Assembly: GCF_009834365.1 (NCBI RefSeq)
Contig: NZ_CP041349.1
Location: 62,001 to 126,000 of the forward strand
Length of the DNA stretch: 64,000 nt
Source of the DNA: Komagataeibacter xylinus
GTDB taxonomy: Bacteria > Pseudomonadota > Alphaproteobacteria > Acetobacterales > Acetobacteraceae
Direction of reading: 5' to 3'
Shown here: positions 44,956 through 54,571 of the stretch, one piece after another
Position numbering within the stretch: the first letter of the stretch is position 1
Layout: each line of letters begins with the position of its first letter
Notes under the pieces: generated by a model
What the model saw: only the letters and a program-made list of their open reading frames with translations
What the model was told of the DNA's origin: nothing
Databases searched by the model: none
Program-made: the position numbers and the translations under genes

Positions 44956-45594
44956 CTACCGCGGAGCATTTACCATCTTTAGGGCGTTGTCAGGCAGGGG
45001 GCGCTGCAATTGTAGTGCTGCGTCCAAGGGCCCCTTCATCCATAGATCCAGTTCTTCCTGCCGGGTCAGAATGACCGGCATAGCTTTCGGATGAATGGCA
45101 CCGACCTCCCGATTGGCCGTGGTGGTCAGGAAGCCGAACAGGTCATCCGTCGTCTCGCCATCCGCCAGTTTCCGCACTGATGTCCACTGGCACCAGATCC
45201 CTGCAAAGAAAGCCAGCGGCTTCCCATCGCTGCGGGCAAACCAGACGGGCCTGCTGGTACCATCCGGCAGGCGCTCCGGTTCGGAAAAAGACGTGAGCGG
45301 CACCAGGCAGCGATGCGCGACACCTTCCCAGCGCTTCCACCAGGCCGAGGTGGGATTGCGGATATTGGTCACACCCCGATCGACCCTGTGGCCTTTCAGG
45401 TAGCCCGGCGGGGTGGGCATGCCCCATCGCGCCATGACCAGTTCACGCCCATCCTGCGCGTTCCGCACGATGGGCGCCATGGTGTTGGGCCAGATCTCGG
45501 GCAGGGGTTGGAGATTGCCGGTGCGGTCGGTCATGACCCTGGCCGCCTCCCGGATCGCCTGCTGGCTGCTGGTCATCGCATAGAGGTTGCACAT
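44956..45594 (-). CDS. SOS response-associated peptidase (HMCES/YedK family)
   Basis: A 212-residue SRAP-domain protein. MCNLYAMT places the catalytic Cys at position 2 after Met removal, which is why ATG 45594 is chosen. Asn77 or Asn80 (VTNIRNPTSAW), Glu105 (SFSEPE) and His168 (REVGAIHPKAMPVIL) fit the other active-site residues. The family forms a thiazolidine crosslink with abasic sites in single-stranded DNA and shields them. It is divergent from imuA-imuB-dnaE2 with a LexA box between, so SOS control of both is likely. The C-terminus is slightly short. Confidence 0.87.
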   Translation of the reverse strand: MCNLYAMTSSQQAIREAARVMTDRTGNLQPLPEIWPNTMAPIVRNAQDGRELVMARWGMPTPPGYLKGHRVDRGVTNIRNPTSAWWKRWEGVAHRCLVPLTSFSEPERLPDGTSRPVWFARSDGKPLAFFAGIWCQWTSVRKLADGETTDDLFGFLTTTANREVGAIHPKAMPVILTRQEELDLWMKGPLDAALQLQRPLPDNALKMVNAPR

Positions 45595-45794
45595 CACGCC
45601 ATCCTTTCGCGATTCCGGATATGGGTGTCCTGCCGGGTGGTATCCACCCTGCAGGACGGGGATGGCCGGACTGTTCCTGATAACCCCCTGCAATCCAGAC
45701 AGTTTTCATCGCGCCTGGACCGTGTGGCAGCCCTGCGTCCGCGTCCGGATCACAGCCGCTTTTCCAGAATGGGTTGACATTCGTCACCGGGCCA

Positions 45795-45809
45795 GAACAA
45801 ATAACGAAC
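45795..45809. promoter_or_regulatory. LexA box (GAAC-N7-GAAC)
   Basis: GAACAAATAACGAAC is a perfect GAAC-N7-GAAC direct repeat, the complement of the alphaproteobacterial LexA consensus GTTC-N7-GTTC. It ends 49 bases upstream of imuA and lies in the gap shared with the HMCES-type gene. Confidence 0.88.
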
Positions 45810-45858
45810 ACAATCACTGATTCTGTGCCAGAAACACCCGAATGGACTGTCCGACCCC

Positions 45859-46635
45859 ATGCCCGCACCCCAACCCCGTCCCGCGCTGGAGGCGCTGAGA
45901 GCACAGGTCAGCCGCCTCGAAGGCCAGGGCCGACGCAGGCGGGGCGCGCTTCCCTTCGGTGTGCCCGAGATTGACGCTCGCCTGCCGGATGGTGGCCTGG
46001 CGCTGGGCGCGCTGCATGAGGTGGCGGGCGGCGGCCATGATGCCCTGAATGCAGCAGCATCCGGCCTGTTTTCCGCCGGGATCGCAGCCCGGACACGGGG
46101 CAAGGTGCTGTGGATCGCCACCCGCCAGGACCTGTATGCCCCGGCACTGCAGCAGGTCGGCCTGTCGGCGCGACGGACCATTTACGTCGCGGCCAGTTCG
46201 GACGTCGATGTCCTGGCCTGTTTCGAGGAAGCACTGCGCCATCAGGGGCTGGGGGCGGTCGTGGCCGAGGTCGCCCGCCTGTCCATGACCGCGTCACGCC
46301 GCCTGCAACTGGCGGCCGAGACATCCGGCGCGCTGGGCATCGCCATACGGCGCTGGCGGCGACAGACGGATGCGGCGGATTTCGGCCAGCCCACGGCGTC
46401 GGTCACCCGGTGGCGGGTCTCGGTCCTCCCATCCGTGTCGCTGCCAGTGCCCGGCGTCGGCCGGTCCCGCTGGCTGCTCGAACTGATCCGTGCCCGCGCG
46501 GGCGAATGCGCCGATTTCGAAGTGGAGGCCTGTGATGCCAAAGGGAGACTGGCACCGTGTCGTCTCACTCTACCTGCCGCTCTGGCCGACAGACCGGCTC
46601 AGGAAGCGGCTGGGCACCGACGCGCCCGCGCCTGA
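45859..46635 (+). CDS. imuA: ImuA (RecA/SulA-like translesion protein)
   Basis: A 258-residue RecA-like protein without a clear Walker A motif. ALPFGVPEIDARLPDGGLAL and GALHEVAGGGHDALNAAASG are typical of ImuA, as is VLWIATRQDLYAPALQQVGL. ImuA works with ImuB and DnaE2 in damage-induced mutagenesis and is thought to bind RecA and the polymerase. It is the first gene of the SOS cassette, directly behind the LexA box, and overlaps imuB by 101 bases. The frame is intact. Confidence 0.87.
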   Translation: MPAPQPRPALEALRAQVSRLEGQGRRRRGALPFGVPEIDARLPDGGLALGALHEVAGGGHDALNAAASGLFSAGIAARTRGKVLWIATRQDLYAPALQQVGLSARRTIYVAASSDVDVLACFEEALRHQGLGAVVAEVARLSMTASRRLQLAAETSGALGIAIRRWRRQTDAADFGQPTASVTRWRVSVLPSVSLPVPGVGRSRWLLELIRARAGECADFEVEACDAKGRLAPCRLTLPAALADRPAQEAAGHRRARA

Positions 46636-48073
46636 CTGCCCATTGGTGCTGGCCGGACGGGAAGGGCGGCGACGGGTCATCCTGTCGGTCGATCTCGCCG
46701 CCCGCAGGCTGGGCCTGCGCCCCGGCACGCCTGTCGCGAAAGCGCAGGCGCTCCATCCCGATCTGCTCATCATGGATGCCGACCCGGACGGTGACCGGGC
46801 AGGGCTGGAGCGGCTGGCGCTGTGGTTCCAGCACCGCATCGCCCCCATCGTGGCCCCCGATCCGCCAGACGGCATCGTGCTGGATACGACCGGTGCCGAT
46901 CACCTGCATGGGGGTGAGTCCATCATGCTGGAGAACATGGTCACCCGCCTGAAGGAGTCCGGGATTACGGCCCGGGCAGCCATTGCCGATACATGGGGTG
47001 CGGCCCATGCGCTGGCCCGCTATGGCCGGGAACGCATCACCTTCGTGCCGCCCGGTGAGACGGCGGCAGCGATCACTGATCTGTCCATTGAAGCCCTGCG
47101 CCTGCCAGCGGATATCATTGATGGCCTCCATGGGCTGGGCGTGTCACGCATCGGCCCGCTGGCCGGCATGCCGCGCGCGCCGCTGGCCCTGCGCTTCGGC
47201 CCGGATGTCGCCCGCAGGCTGGACCAGGCTTTCGGACGGCAGGCGGAAGCCATTGTCCCGGTCCGGCTGCAGGCGCCGGTGCAGGTCAGCCGGAACTTTG
47301 CCGAACCGATCAGTGCCGCCGAGACCATAGCCCGCTACATCACCAAACTCGTGCCGCCCCTGTGCGCCGGGCTGGAGGAACGCGAGCAGGGCGTGCGCCG
47401 CCTTGACCTGCTGCTGCACCGGGTGGACAGCCGCACCGAGGCCGTCCGCGTGGCCACGGCCATGCCGGTGCGGGACGTCAGACGCCTGACCCGTCTGCTC
47501 TGTGACAGGATCGAGACCATCGATCCGGGCTTCGGGATCGAGCGCATGGTGCTGACCGCGTCGCTGGCCGAGCCGATCCTGCACCGCCAGGGTGTATCCG
47601 CCCTGATCGAGGAAGAAGAGGCCGACGTCTCCGACCTGATCGATACCCTGGCCAATCGTGTCGGCACGCAGGCCCTGTATCGCTTCGCCCCGGTGGAAAG
47701 CGACGTGCCGGAACGGGCCGTCTGCCGCGTGGCCGCCCTTGCACCCGAAGATACACGGGAGTGGCCGGATCACTGGCCGCGCCCCACGCGCCTGCTGCCC
47801 CGTCCCGAGCCGATCCAGACCATGGCGGTGCTGCCCGACCATCCGCCGGTCTTCTTCATCTGGCGTGGTATCCGCCGCCGGATCAGATGCGCCGATGGCC
47901 CCGAGCGGGTCTTTGGCGAATGGTGGAAAGGGGATGCCGAACTGACCACCGTGCGGGACTATTTCCGGGTGGAAGACACCAGCGGGGAAACATTCTGGGT
48001 TTACCGGACCGGGGATGGCGAACATGGCGAGACCGGTTCGCAGGGCTGGTTCCTGCACGGTCTCTTTGAATGA
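46535..48073 (+). CDS. imuB: ImuB (Y-family polymerase-like protein)
   Basis: A 512-residue DinB/Y-family-like protein starting [20 protein letters not shown] at ATG 46535 behind GGAGG. It keeps the Y-family layout ([53 protein letters not shown]) but not the full set of metal-binding acidic residues, as in other ImuB proteins, which act as adaptors linking DnaE2 to the beta clamp. The last four bases overlap dnaE2 (ATGA). Confidence 0.9.
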   Translation: MPKGDWHRVVSLYLPLWPTDRLRKRLGTDAPAPDCPLVLAGREGRRRVILSVDLAARRLGLRPGTPVAKAQALHPDLLIMDADPDGDRAGLERLALWFQHRIAPIVAPDPPDGIVLDTTGADHLHGGESIMLENMVTRLKESGITARAAIADTWGAAHALARYGRERITFVPPGETAAAITDLSIEALRLPADIIDGLHGLGVSRIGPLAGMPRAPLALRFGPDVARRLDQAFGRQAEAIVPVRLQAPVQVSRNFAEPISAAETIARYITKLVPPLCAGLEEREQGVRRLDLLLHRVDSRTEAVRVATAMPVRDVRRLTRLLCDRIETIDPGFGIERMVLTASLAEPILHRQGVSALIEEEEADVSDLIDTLANRVGTQALYRFAPVESDVPERAVCRVAALAPEDTREWPDHWPRPTRLLPRPEPIQTMAVLPDHPPVFFIWRGIRRRIRCADGPERVFGEWWKGDAELTTVRDYFRVEDTSGETFWVYRTGDGEHGETGSQGWFLHGLFE

Positions 48074-51000
48074 GTGTGCAGTACGCCGAACTGCAGGTGA
48101 CGACGTATTTCTCGTTCCTGCGCGGCGCGTCCTCACCGATTGAACTGTTCGAGCAGGCGAAGGCCCTTGGCATTGAAGCGCTGGGCATCTGCGACCGCAA
48201 TTCCCTGGCGGGCATGGTGCAGGCCCATGTCGCGGCCAAAGAGACCGGCATCCGCCTGGTCGTGGGCTGCCGTCTCGATCTGGCCGATTTTCTGCCCGTA
48301 CTGGTCTATCCGACGGATCGGGCCGCCTATGGTCGCCTGTGCCGGCTACTCACCCTTGGCAAGGCGCGGGCCGGGAAGGGGAAATGCCATCTGCTCTGGG
48401 AGGATCTGGTGGCATGGGGCGAAGGCCTCCTTGCGATCCTGCTCCCGGATACGGCGGATGATGCCTGCGCCCTGCATCTGCGCAAGCTGAAGGACGCCTT
48501 TGTCGACCGGGCCTATATGGCGCTGACCCTGCGGCGCAGGCCCAATGACCAGATGCGGCTGTATGAACTGGCGAACCTCGCCCAGCAGGCGCGCGTGCCA
48601 GCGGTCGTGACCAATGACGTGCTGTTCCACACCCATGACCGGCGTATCCTGCAGGATGTGGTGACCTGCATCCGCAACCACACCACCATCGACGGGGCCG
48701 GGTTTGCGCGGGAACGCCATGCGGACCGCTACCTCAAGCCGCCCGCGGAAATGGCCCGGCTGTTCAGCCGCTATCCCGAGGCGATCGACCGGACCATGGA
48801 GATCGTGGCCCGTTGCCGCTTCAGCCTTGATGACCTGGCCTACCAGTATCCCGACGAGGTGTCTGTCCCGGGCCAGTCACCGCAGCAGGCGCTGGAAGCC
48901 CTGACCTGGGAAGGGGCGGCAGCGGCCTATCCTGAAGGCATTCCGCCCGAGGTCAGGAAAACCCTCAGCCATGAACTCGCCCTGATCGGGCGCATGGATT
49001 ACGCGCCGTATTTCCTCACCGTGCACAGCATCGTCCGTTACGCCCGATCGCAGGGCATCCTGTGCCAGGGGCGGGGATCGGCGGCCAATTCCGCTGTCTG
49101 CTACGTGCTGGGGATTACCGCCATCGATCCGGCACGGACGTCACTGCTCTTCGAGCGGTTCGTGTCCGAAGAGCGCCGTGAGCCACCCGATATCGACGTG
49201 GATTTCGAGCATGCGCGCCGGGAGCAGGTGATCCAGTGGATTTACGGTCATTATGGCCGCAACCACGCCGCTCTCACGGCGGTGGTTACGCGCTATCGCG
49301 CCAAGGGCGCGCTGCGCGATGTCGGCAAGGTCATGGGCCTGCCCGAAGACCTGATCCGCACCCTGTCCGGCCAGATCTGGGGCTGGGGGCGGAAGCTGGA
49401 TGAGGACGCGCTGAATGAGACGGGGATCGACCTGTCCGACCGGCGCATCCGGCTGACGCTGGATCTGGCGCGCTGCCTGATCGGCGTGCCGCGCCATCTG
49501 TCGCAGCATCCCGGCGGGTTTGTCCTGACCCATGACCGGCTGGATGAACTGGTGCCGATCGAACCGGCGGCCATGGACGCTCGCCAGATCATCGAATGGG
49601 ACAAGGACGATATCGATGTCCTGAAATTCATGAAGGTCGATGTGCTGGCGCTGGGCATGCTGACCTGCATGAAGAAAGGGCTGGACCTTCTGGGCGAACA
49701 CAAGGGACAGCATTACACGCTGCAGACCATCCCGGCCGAGGATCCGCGCACCTACGCCATGATCCGGAAGGCTGACACGATCGGGGTGTTCCAGATCGAG
49801 AGCCGGGCGCAAATGTCCATGTTGCCGCGTCTCAGGCCCCGGGTGTTCTATGATCTGGTGATCGAGGTGGCCATCGTCCGACCCGGTCCCATCCAGGGGG
49901 ACATGGTGCATCCCTATCTGCGCCGGCGGGCCGGACAGGAAAAGGAAATCTACCCGACGCCGGAACTCGAAAAGGTGCTCAGGAAGACCTTGGGCATTCC
50001 GCTGTTCCAGGAACAGGTGATGCAGGTCGCCATGGTCTGTGCCGGGTTTTCGGCATCCGAGGCCGACCAGCTGCGCCGCGCCATGGCCACCTTCAAGAAT
50101 ACCGGTACCGTCTCGCGCTTCCGCACGCGCCTGATCGAGGGGATGACGGCGCGGGGTTATCCCGAGACCTTTGCCGAGCGCATCTTTCAACAGCTGGAGG
50201 GGTTTGGCAGTTACGGCTTTCCGGAAAGTCATGCGGCCAGCTTCGCCATTCTGGCCTATTCGTCATCGTGGATGAAATGCGTTCATCCGGATGTGTTTCT
50301 GGCAGCACTCCTGAACAGCCAGCCCATGGGCTTCTACGCTCCGGCCCAGCTTGTGCGCGACGCCCGCGAGCATGGGGTCAAGATCCGGCCAATCTGTATC
50401 AACGCCTCGCGCTGGGATAGCACGCTTGAAGGCCCGGAGTGGGATAACGGGCTGTTTGCCGTCCGTCTGGGTATGAGCCTGGTAAAAGGGCTGGCCAATG
50501 AGGAGGCCGCCCGGATCGTAGCTGCTCGGGGCAACCGGCCCTTTGCCTCGGTCGACGATTTGTGGCGTAGGGCAGGGGTGAAGGGGGCAGCCCTGACCCA
50601 TCTGGCCGAGGCGGACGCCTTCCGGCCGGGGCTGGGCCTGGCCCGGCGTGAGGCGCTGTGGGCGATCAAAGCACTACGTGACGAACCCCTGCCGCTGTTT
50701 GCCGCAGCCGCCGTCATGCGTGAGGCGGAAGAACCTGATGTGCTGCTCCAGCCCATGCGGGACGGGGCTGAGGTCGCACGGGATTACAACCGCACCGGCC
50801 TGACCCTGCGGGATCATCCCTTGGTCTTCCTGCGCCCTGATCTCATCGAGCGCGGGATGGTGACGTGCCGGCAGGCCCTGGAGGCACGGGACAGGAGCAG
50901 CCTGTCGGTGGCAGGATTGGTGCTGGTCCGCCAGCGGCCCGGTTCGGCTGAGGGCGTGGTGTTCATGACGCTGGAGGACGAAACGGCAGCGATCAATGTC

Positions 51001-51237
51001 ATCATATGGCCTGATATGTTCGAGCGCTTTCGTCGTGTGGTCCTGTCAGGCCAGATGCTGGGGGTTGTGGGACGGCTGCAGAAGGAAGGGGAGGTGGTGC
51101 ATCTCGTGACGCGTGAAATTGTTGATCTCTCCCCTCTCCTGGCCGATGTGGGAAATCGGTCGTTGCACGCTTCCCCCGACCCTGAGCAGGGTCGCTTGCG
51201 AGAGAATATCGTGGTGAAGCCGCGGAATTTCCATTGA
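48070..51237 (+). CDS. dnaE2: Error-prone DNA polymerase DnaE2
   Basis: A 1,055-residue C-family polymerase. It has an N-terminal PHP domain ([36 protein letters not shown]), the palm with [16 protein letters not shown] and catalytic PDIDVDF near residues 374-380, [15 protein letters not shown], the helix-hairpin-helix region and a C-terminal OB domain ([20 protein letters not shown]). It performs damage-induced mutagenic synthesis with ImuA and ImuB and normally replaces DinB/PolV in this clade. The gene appears full length. An IS481 copy lies 52 bases beyond the stop. Confidence 0.93.
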   Translation: MSVQYAELQVTTYFSFLRGASSPIELFEQAKALGIEALGICDRNSLAGMVQAHVAAKETGIRLVVGCRLDLADFLPVLVYPTDRAAYGRLCRLLTLGKARAGKGKCHLLWEDLVAWGEGLLAILLPDTADDACALHLRKLKDAFVDRAYMALTLRRRPNDQMRLYELANLAQQARVPAVVTNDVLFHTHDRRILQDVVTCIRNHTTIDGAGFARERHADRYLKPPAEMARLFSRYPEAIDRTMEIVARCRFSLDDLAYQYPDEVSVPGQSPQQALEALTWEGAAAAYPEGIPPEVRKTLSHELALIGRMDYAPYFLTVHSIVRYARSQGILCQGRGSAANSAVCYVLGITAIDPARTSLLFERFVSEERREPPDIDVDFEHARREQVIQWIYGHYGRNHAALTAVVTRYRAKGALRDVGKVMGLPEDLIRTLSGQIWGWGRKLDEDALNETGIDLSDRRIRLTLDLARCLIGVPRHLSQHPGGFVLTHDRLDELVPIEPAAMDARQIIEWDKDDIDVLKFMKVDVLALGMLTCMKKGLDLLGEHKGQHYTLQTIPAEDPRTYAMIRKADTIGVFQIESRAQMSMLPRLRPRVFYDLVIEVAIVRPGPIQGDMVHPYLRRRAGQEKEIYPTPELEKVLRKTLGIPLFQEQVMQVAMVCAGFSASEADQLRRAMATFKNTGTVSRFRTRLIEGMTARGYPETFAERIFQQLEGFGSYGFPESHAASFAILAYSSSWMKCVHPDVFLAALLNSQPMGFYAPAQLVRDAREHGVKIRPICINASRWDSTLEGPEWDNGLFAVRLGMSLVKGLANEEAARIVAARGNRPFASVDDLWRRAGVKGAALTHLAEADAFRPGLGLARREALWAIKALRDEPLPLFAAAAVMREAEEPDVLLQPMRDGAEVARDYNRTGLTLRDHPLVFLRPDLIERGMVTCRQALEARDRSSLSVAGLVLVRQRPGSAEGVVFMTLEDETAAINVIIWPDMFERFRRVVLSGQMLGVVGRLQKEGEVVHLVTREIVDLSPLLADVGNRSLHASPDPEQGRLRENIVVKPRNFH

Positions 51238-51289
51238 ATGTTGTGTCAGAAGGATAATCCTTGTTTGTGACGTTCTTTTACGTCTTAGG

Positions 51290-52300
51290 TGTTTAGTCCC
51301 AGGGTTTGATGGTGTGGTATTTTCACGTGAGTGGAAGGAAGCATTATGGGACAGATACGTCATGGCAGCGCCACGACCACGCACGCGGTGCGAGCAGCAA
51401 TACAGCGATCGCAGGCTTCGCTCTCGGCGCTGAGCGAGAAGTTTGGGATCAATCCAAAAACGGTGGCGAAATGGCGGAATCGTCCGACTGTCGAGGATCA
51501 GAAGACCGGTCCCCAAAAGCCGCGCTCAACGGTTCTGTCCGAGACGGACGAAGCGATGGTCGTAGCTTTCCGGCGACATACCTTACTGCCGCTGGACGAT
51601 TGTCTTTATGCGTTGCAGGCCACCATCCCGCATCTGACACGCTCAGCCCTGCATCGCTGTCTTCAGCGTCATGGGATGTCACGCCTGCCTGACATTGAAG
51701 GGGACAAACCGAAGCGTCAGCGCTTCAGACGCTACCCGATCGGGTTCTTCCACCTCGACATCGCCGAGGTCCAGACCGCTGAAGGCAAGCTGCATCTTTT
51801 CGTCGCCATAGACCGGACAAGCAAGTTCGCGGTGGTGCAACTCGCGGACAAGGCCAACAGAAGAACCGCCTGGGAGTTTCTCGAACATCTTCTGCGTGTC
51901 GTGCCCTACCGGATTCATACCATCCTGACCGACAATGGCATCCAGTTCGCCGAGCAGCCCCGTAACCGCGGTATGGCATGGTCACGTTCCATGCGTTTCG
52001 ACATGATCTGCGAGGCCAACGGGATCGAGCATCGCCTGACAAAGCCCAATCACCCCTGGACCAATGGCCAGGTCGAGCGGATGAACCGCACGATCAAGGA
52101 AGCAACCGTCAAACGCTTTCATTATGACAGCCATGAGCAGTTGAGGTCTCACCTCAATGATTTCATAGCCGCCTATAATTTTGGACGAAGGCTCAAGACC
52201 CTCAAAGGTCTCACGCCCTGTGAATACATCTGCAAGATCTGGACTTCAGACCCGGAAAGATTCATCATCAATCCAACCCATCAAACCCTGGGACTAAACA
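51290..52300 (+). mobile_element. IS481-family insertion sequence, copy B
   Basis: All six reading frames match copy A (12172-13182), so the two are essentially identical and recently transposed. The flanks are CTTAGG (left) and CTTAGA (right), both centred on TTAG. Same orientation as copy A, 39 kb apart. Its right flank is also the left target duplication (TTA) of the IS5+IS110 nest. Confidence 0.9.
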
Positions 52301-52305
52301 CTTAG
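51346..52305 (+). CDS. IS481-family transposase, copy B
   Basis: Identical in sequence to the protein at 12228-13187, with the same helix-turn-helix and DDE residues. The ATG at 51346 follows GGAAGGA. The terminal codons AAC-ACT-TAG again put the stop codon in the flanking target sequence (52303-52305) and not in the element. Probably active. Confidence 0.88.
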   Translation: MGQIRHGSATTTHAVRAAIQRSQASLSALSEKFGINPKTVAKWRNRPTVEDQKTGPQKPRSTVLSETDEAMVVAFRRHTLLPLDDCLYALQATIPHLTRSALHRCLQRHGMSRLPDIEGDKPKRQRFRRYPIGFFHLDIAEVQTAEGKLHLFVAIDRTSKFAVVQLADKANRRTAWEFLEHLLRVVPYRIHTILTDNGIQFAEQPRNRGMAWSRSMRFDMICEANGIEHRLTKPNHPWTNGQVERMNRTIKEATVKRFHYDSHEQLRSHLNDFIAAYNFGRRLKTLKGLTPCEYICKIWTSDPERFIINPTHQTLGLNT

Positions 52306-52328
52306 AACCTGTTTGGAAAATCGATCTG

Positions 52329-53171
52329 ATGTGTTTCAAGCTCTGGATGTGGACGCCAGAGCAGAGGGGCCGGATGGCCGGGATTATCAGCAAGACGAAA
52401 CGCTACCCGTCTGACATGACGGACGATGAATGGGAGCGGATCGCGCCATTGATGCCAAGTCTTGGGCGTCGTGGCCGCCCACGGGAGGTTGAATTCCGTG
52501 AGGTGATCAACGCGGTGCGCAATCTCGTTCGTTCAGGCTGCGGTTGGTGGATGCTGCCGATCCACTTCGGGCACTGGCGCACGGTCTATGGCTGGTTTCG
52601 TGAGTTGGCGCGACGGTTCCTGTTCCAGACCATCCATGATGTTGAACTGATGCTTGACCGGGAACAGGCAGGCCGCGAGGCCAGTCCGACAGCGGCGGTG
52701 ATCGGCAGCCAGAGCATCAAGGCGCCTCATGCGAGGACAAGGGGTTACGATGCCGGCAAAAAAGTCGTCGGGCGCAAGCGGCATATCGCCGTCGACACGG
52801 ACGGGCGCCTCCTGATGGTCAACCTCACTCCAGCCGACATCTCCGACAGTGCCGGTGCTCAGATGATCCTGGATGCGATCCGCAAGCGTTGGCCGTGGGT
52901 GAAGCATCTGTTCGCCGATGGCGCCTATGACCGCCTGAAGTTGATGGACAAGGCGACTTACCTGGATTTCATCGTCGAAATTATCCGCCGCCGTGACGGA
53001 GCAAAGGGCTTTGAGGTGTTGCCGCGACGCTGGGTGGTCGAGAGGACCTTTGGCTGGATGACCCGCTGGCGCCGGCTCGTGCGTGATTACGAGCGCCGCG
53101 TCGACGTGTCACAGGCCATGATCTTCGTCGCCATGGGCGCCAATCTCATGCGCAGAAATGCTCATCCATGA
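52329..53171 (+). CDS. IS5-family transposase
   Basis: A 280-residue single-frame IS5-family transposase. It has MTDDEWERIAPLMPSLGRRG (N-terminal helix-turn-helix region), AAVIGSQSIKAPHA, in which the first DDE Asp is replaced by Gly (the chimeric relative at 32551-33438 has VIDSQS), HLFADGAYDRLKLMDK (second Asp) and WVVERTFGWMTRWRRLVRDY (Glu). Loss of the first catalytic Asp suggests this copy cannot transpose by itself. Confidence 0.83.
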   Translation: MCFKLWMWTPEQRGRMAGIISKTKRYPSDMTDDEWERIAPLMPSLGRRGRPREVEFREVINAVRNLVRSGCGWWMLPIHFGHWRTVYGWFRELARRFLFQTIHDVELMLDREQAGREASPTAAVIGSQSIKAPHARTRGYDAGKKVVGRKRHIAVDTDGRLLMVNLTPADISDSAGAQMILDAIRKRWPWVKHLFADGAYDRLKLMDKATYLDFIVEIIRRRDGAKGFEVLPRRWVVERTFGWMTRWRRLVRDYERRVDVSQAMIFVAMGANLMRRNAHP

Positions 53172-53184
53172 TTTTCCAAACAGG

Positions 53185-53382
53185 CTTGTCTTATGCATTC
53201 CGTGTCGCGGCGTGCGACAAAGGACTGATTTTTCCGGGGTGGCCACCCCGGAAAAATCAGGAAGGGGACGGGTCGGCAACAGGCAGACCGTAATGGGTCG
53301 TCTTGAGAGTATGACCACCCCTTCTTTTCCTTGTGCCCTGAACGGATACCCGAGGTTCGGCCTCGGATGACAAGCATAGGAC
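53185..53382 (+). ncRNA. Candidate IS110 bridge RNA region, copy A
   Basis: About 198 non-coding bases between the left border and the transposase. A perfect 36-base palindrome (53225-53260) has arms CTGATTTTTCCGG and a GGTGGCCACC centre. Copy B keeps the centre and the position but uses different, still complementary arms. This pattern of paired change supports an RNA fold. Confidence 0.55.
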
Positions 53383-54372
53383 ATGGAAAAGATGACGCAT
53401 CCAGTTGCGGCTTCCAAGGCCGAGTTGCCACCCGCATCGATCACAATTGGGATCGATGTATCCAAGGATCATCTCGACGCCGCCCGTCACCCCGGCGGTG
53501 ATACCGTCCGTGTCGCCAACACCCGCAAGGGCCAGACCGCTCTTCTGCGCTGGATCGGCGACATCAAAGCCGCTGCCCGGGTGGTGTTCGAGCCAACCGG
53601 CCCCTATCACCGCACACTGGAGGAACGCCTGGCGGCCGTTGGTATCCCGCAGGTCAAGGTTAATCCACGACAGGCGCGGCGTTTCGCCGAAGCCACCGGC
53701 AAACTCGCGAAGACAGATCGCGTCGATGCGTTGATGCTGGCACGCTATGGTGCCCTGCTGGATCCGGTGGCGCGTCCAGTCCGCACGGATCTACAGAACC
53801 GTCTGGCCGAACTGATGGCTGCGCGCCGCAGTTTGATGCGAGACCGCACGGCAACGCTCAATCGTCTCAGGACCCTCACGATCGGCTTGCTGCAGCGCCA
53901 CGCGCGTCATCGCCTGCGGCAGATCGAGGCGCAGGTCACATCCCTCGATGCGGCAACTGACGCGCTCGAGGCGGAAGATGCGCATCTGTCTCGACGCCGG
54001 GACGTGCTGGCCAGTATTCCGGGACTGGGAAGGGTCACGGCTCATGCGCTTCTGGCCGACATGCCCGAACTCGGCATGATGGAAGAAGGTCAGGCAGCTG
54101 CACTGGCCGGGCTGGCACCCATCACGCGCCAGTCCGGCACATGGCGAGGCCGCAGCTTCATCCAGGGTGGTCGTGCCACCGTAAGACAAGCTCTCTACAT
54201 GCCGGCCATCGTCGCCATGCGGTTCAACCCAGACCTCAAGCGTGTTTACGATCGCCTTATCGCAAAGGGAAAACACGCCAAGATCGCCATTACCGCAATC
54301 ATGCGAAAGCTCGTTGTCCTCGCAAACGCCCTGCTTCACAAAGATCGGCTTTGGACGCCAAAAGCCGCTTGA
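53383..54372 (+). CDS. IS110-family DEDD transposase, copy A
   Basis: A 329-residue transposase with the RuvC-like domain (ITIGIDVSKDHLDAARH, VVFEPTGPYHRTLEERL, KTDRVDALMLARYGALLDP) and the C-terminal transposase-20 domain (SIPGLGRVTAHALLADMPEL, LAGLAPITRQSGTWRGRSFI). It shares the overall plan with copy B at moderate identity. Its last ~22 codons are the part fused to IS5 at 32551. Looks intact. Confidence 0.88.
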   Translation: MEKMTHPVAASKAELPPASITIGIDVSKDHLDAARHPGGDTVRVANTRKGQTALLRWIGDIKAAARVVFEPTGPYHRTLEERLAAVGIPQVKVNPRQARRFAEATGKLAKTDRVDALMLARYGALLDPVARPVRTDLQNRLAELMAARRSLMRDRTATLNRLRTLTIGLLQRHARHRLRQIEAQVTSLDAATDALEAEDAHLSRRRDVLASIPGLGRVTAHALLADMPELGMMEEGQAAALAGLAPITRQSGTWRGRSFIQGGRATVRQALYMPAIVAMRFNPDLKRVYDRLIAKGKHAKIAITAIMRKLVVLANALLHKDRLWTPKAA

Positions 54373-54571
54373 CCACAACGGATACTCTTAGCAGCAGACA
54401 CAAAACACGACAGCCTATATTTTTAATAGTGTAAGTCAGTTAAATCATAGTAAATTAGGCAACGTCGGCCCGTTGCGCAATGTCTGATTTAGAATAAACT
54501 TATCCGATGTCACCGCCATTGTTTTCAGTGGCATGTTCGGTAGTTCGCAATCAGTTTTATACGAACAAGCT

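Larger units (their letters stand above)
53185..54387 (+). mobile_element. IS110-family insertion sequence, copy A
   Basis: Begins CTTGTCTTATGC and ends GGATACT, with CT core dinucleotides at both borders (53185-53186 and 54386-54387) and no inverted repeats, as usual for IS110. It sits between the last T and the final C of the IS5 terminal repeat. Confidence 0.8.
52305..54388 (+). mobile_element. IS5-family element with an IS110 element nested in its right terminal repeat
   Basis: The IS5 ends are GAACCTGTTTGGAAAATC (52305) and GATTTTCCAAACAGGCT-C, the final C lying at 54388 beyond the nested IS110. TTA is duplicated at 52302-52304 and 54389-54391. Without the nested element the IS5 would be 883 bp. 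The nest is the likely parent of the chimeric unit at 32536-33462. Confidence 0.82.

Noticed and set aside
47144..48136. 330-codon minus-strand frame
   Set aside because: Antisense to imuB, low-complexity composition typical of shadow frames.
49141..50232. Long open frame (363 codons) on the minus strand
   Set aside because: It lies entirely within dnaE2, whose plus-strand product is a clear polymerase; the antisense frame is a high-GC shadow with no motif.
12172..52300. IS481-bounded composite transposon
   Set aside because: Each IS481 copy has its own target duplication (CCTAGG versus CTTAGG/CTTAGA), so they were independent insertions.
53225..53260. Transcription terminator
   Set aside because: The palindrome is perfect but has no terminal T run and sits inside the non-coding left end of an IS110 element, where bridge RNA is expected.
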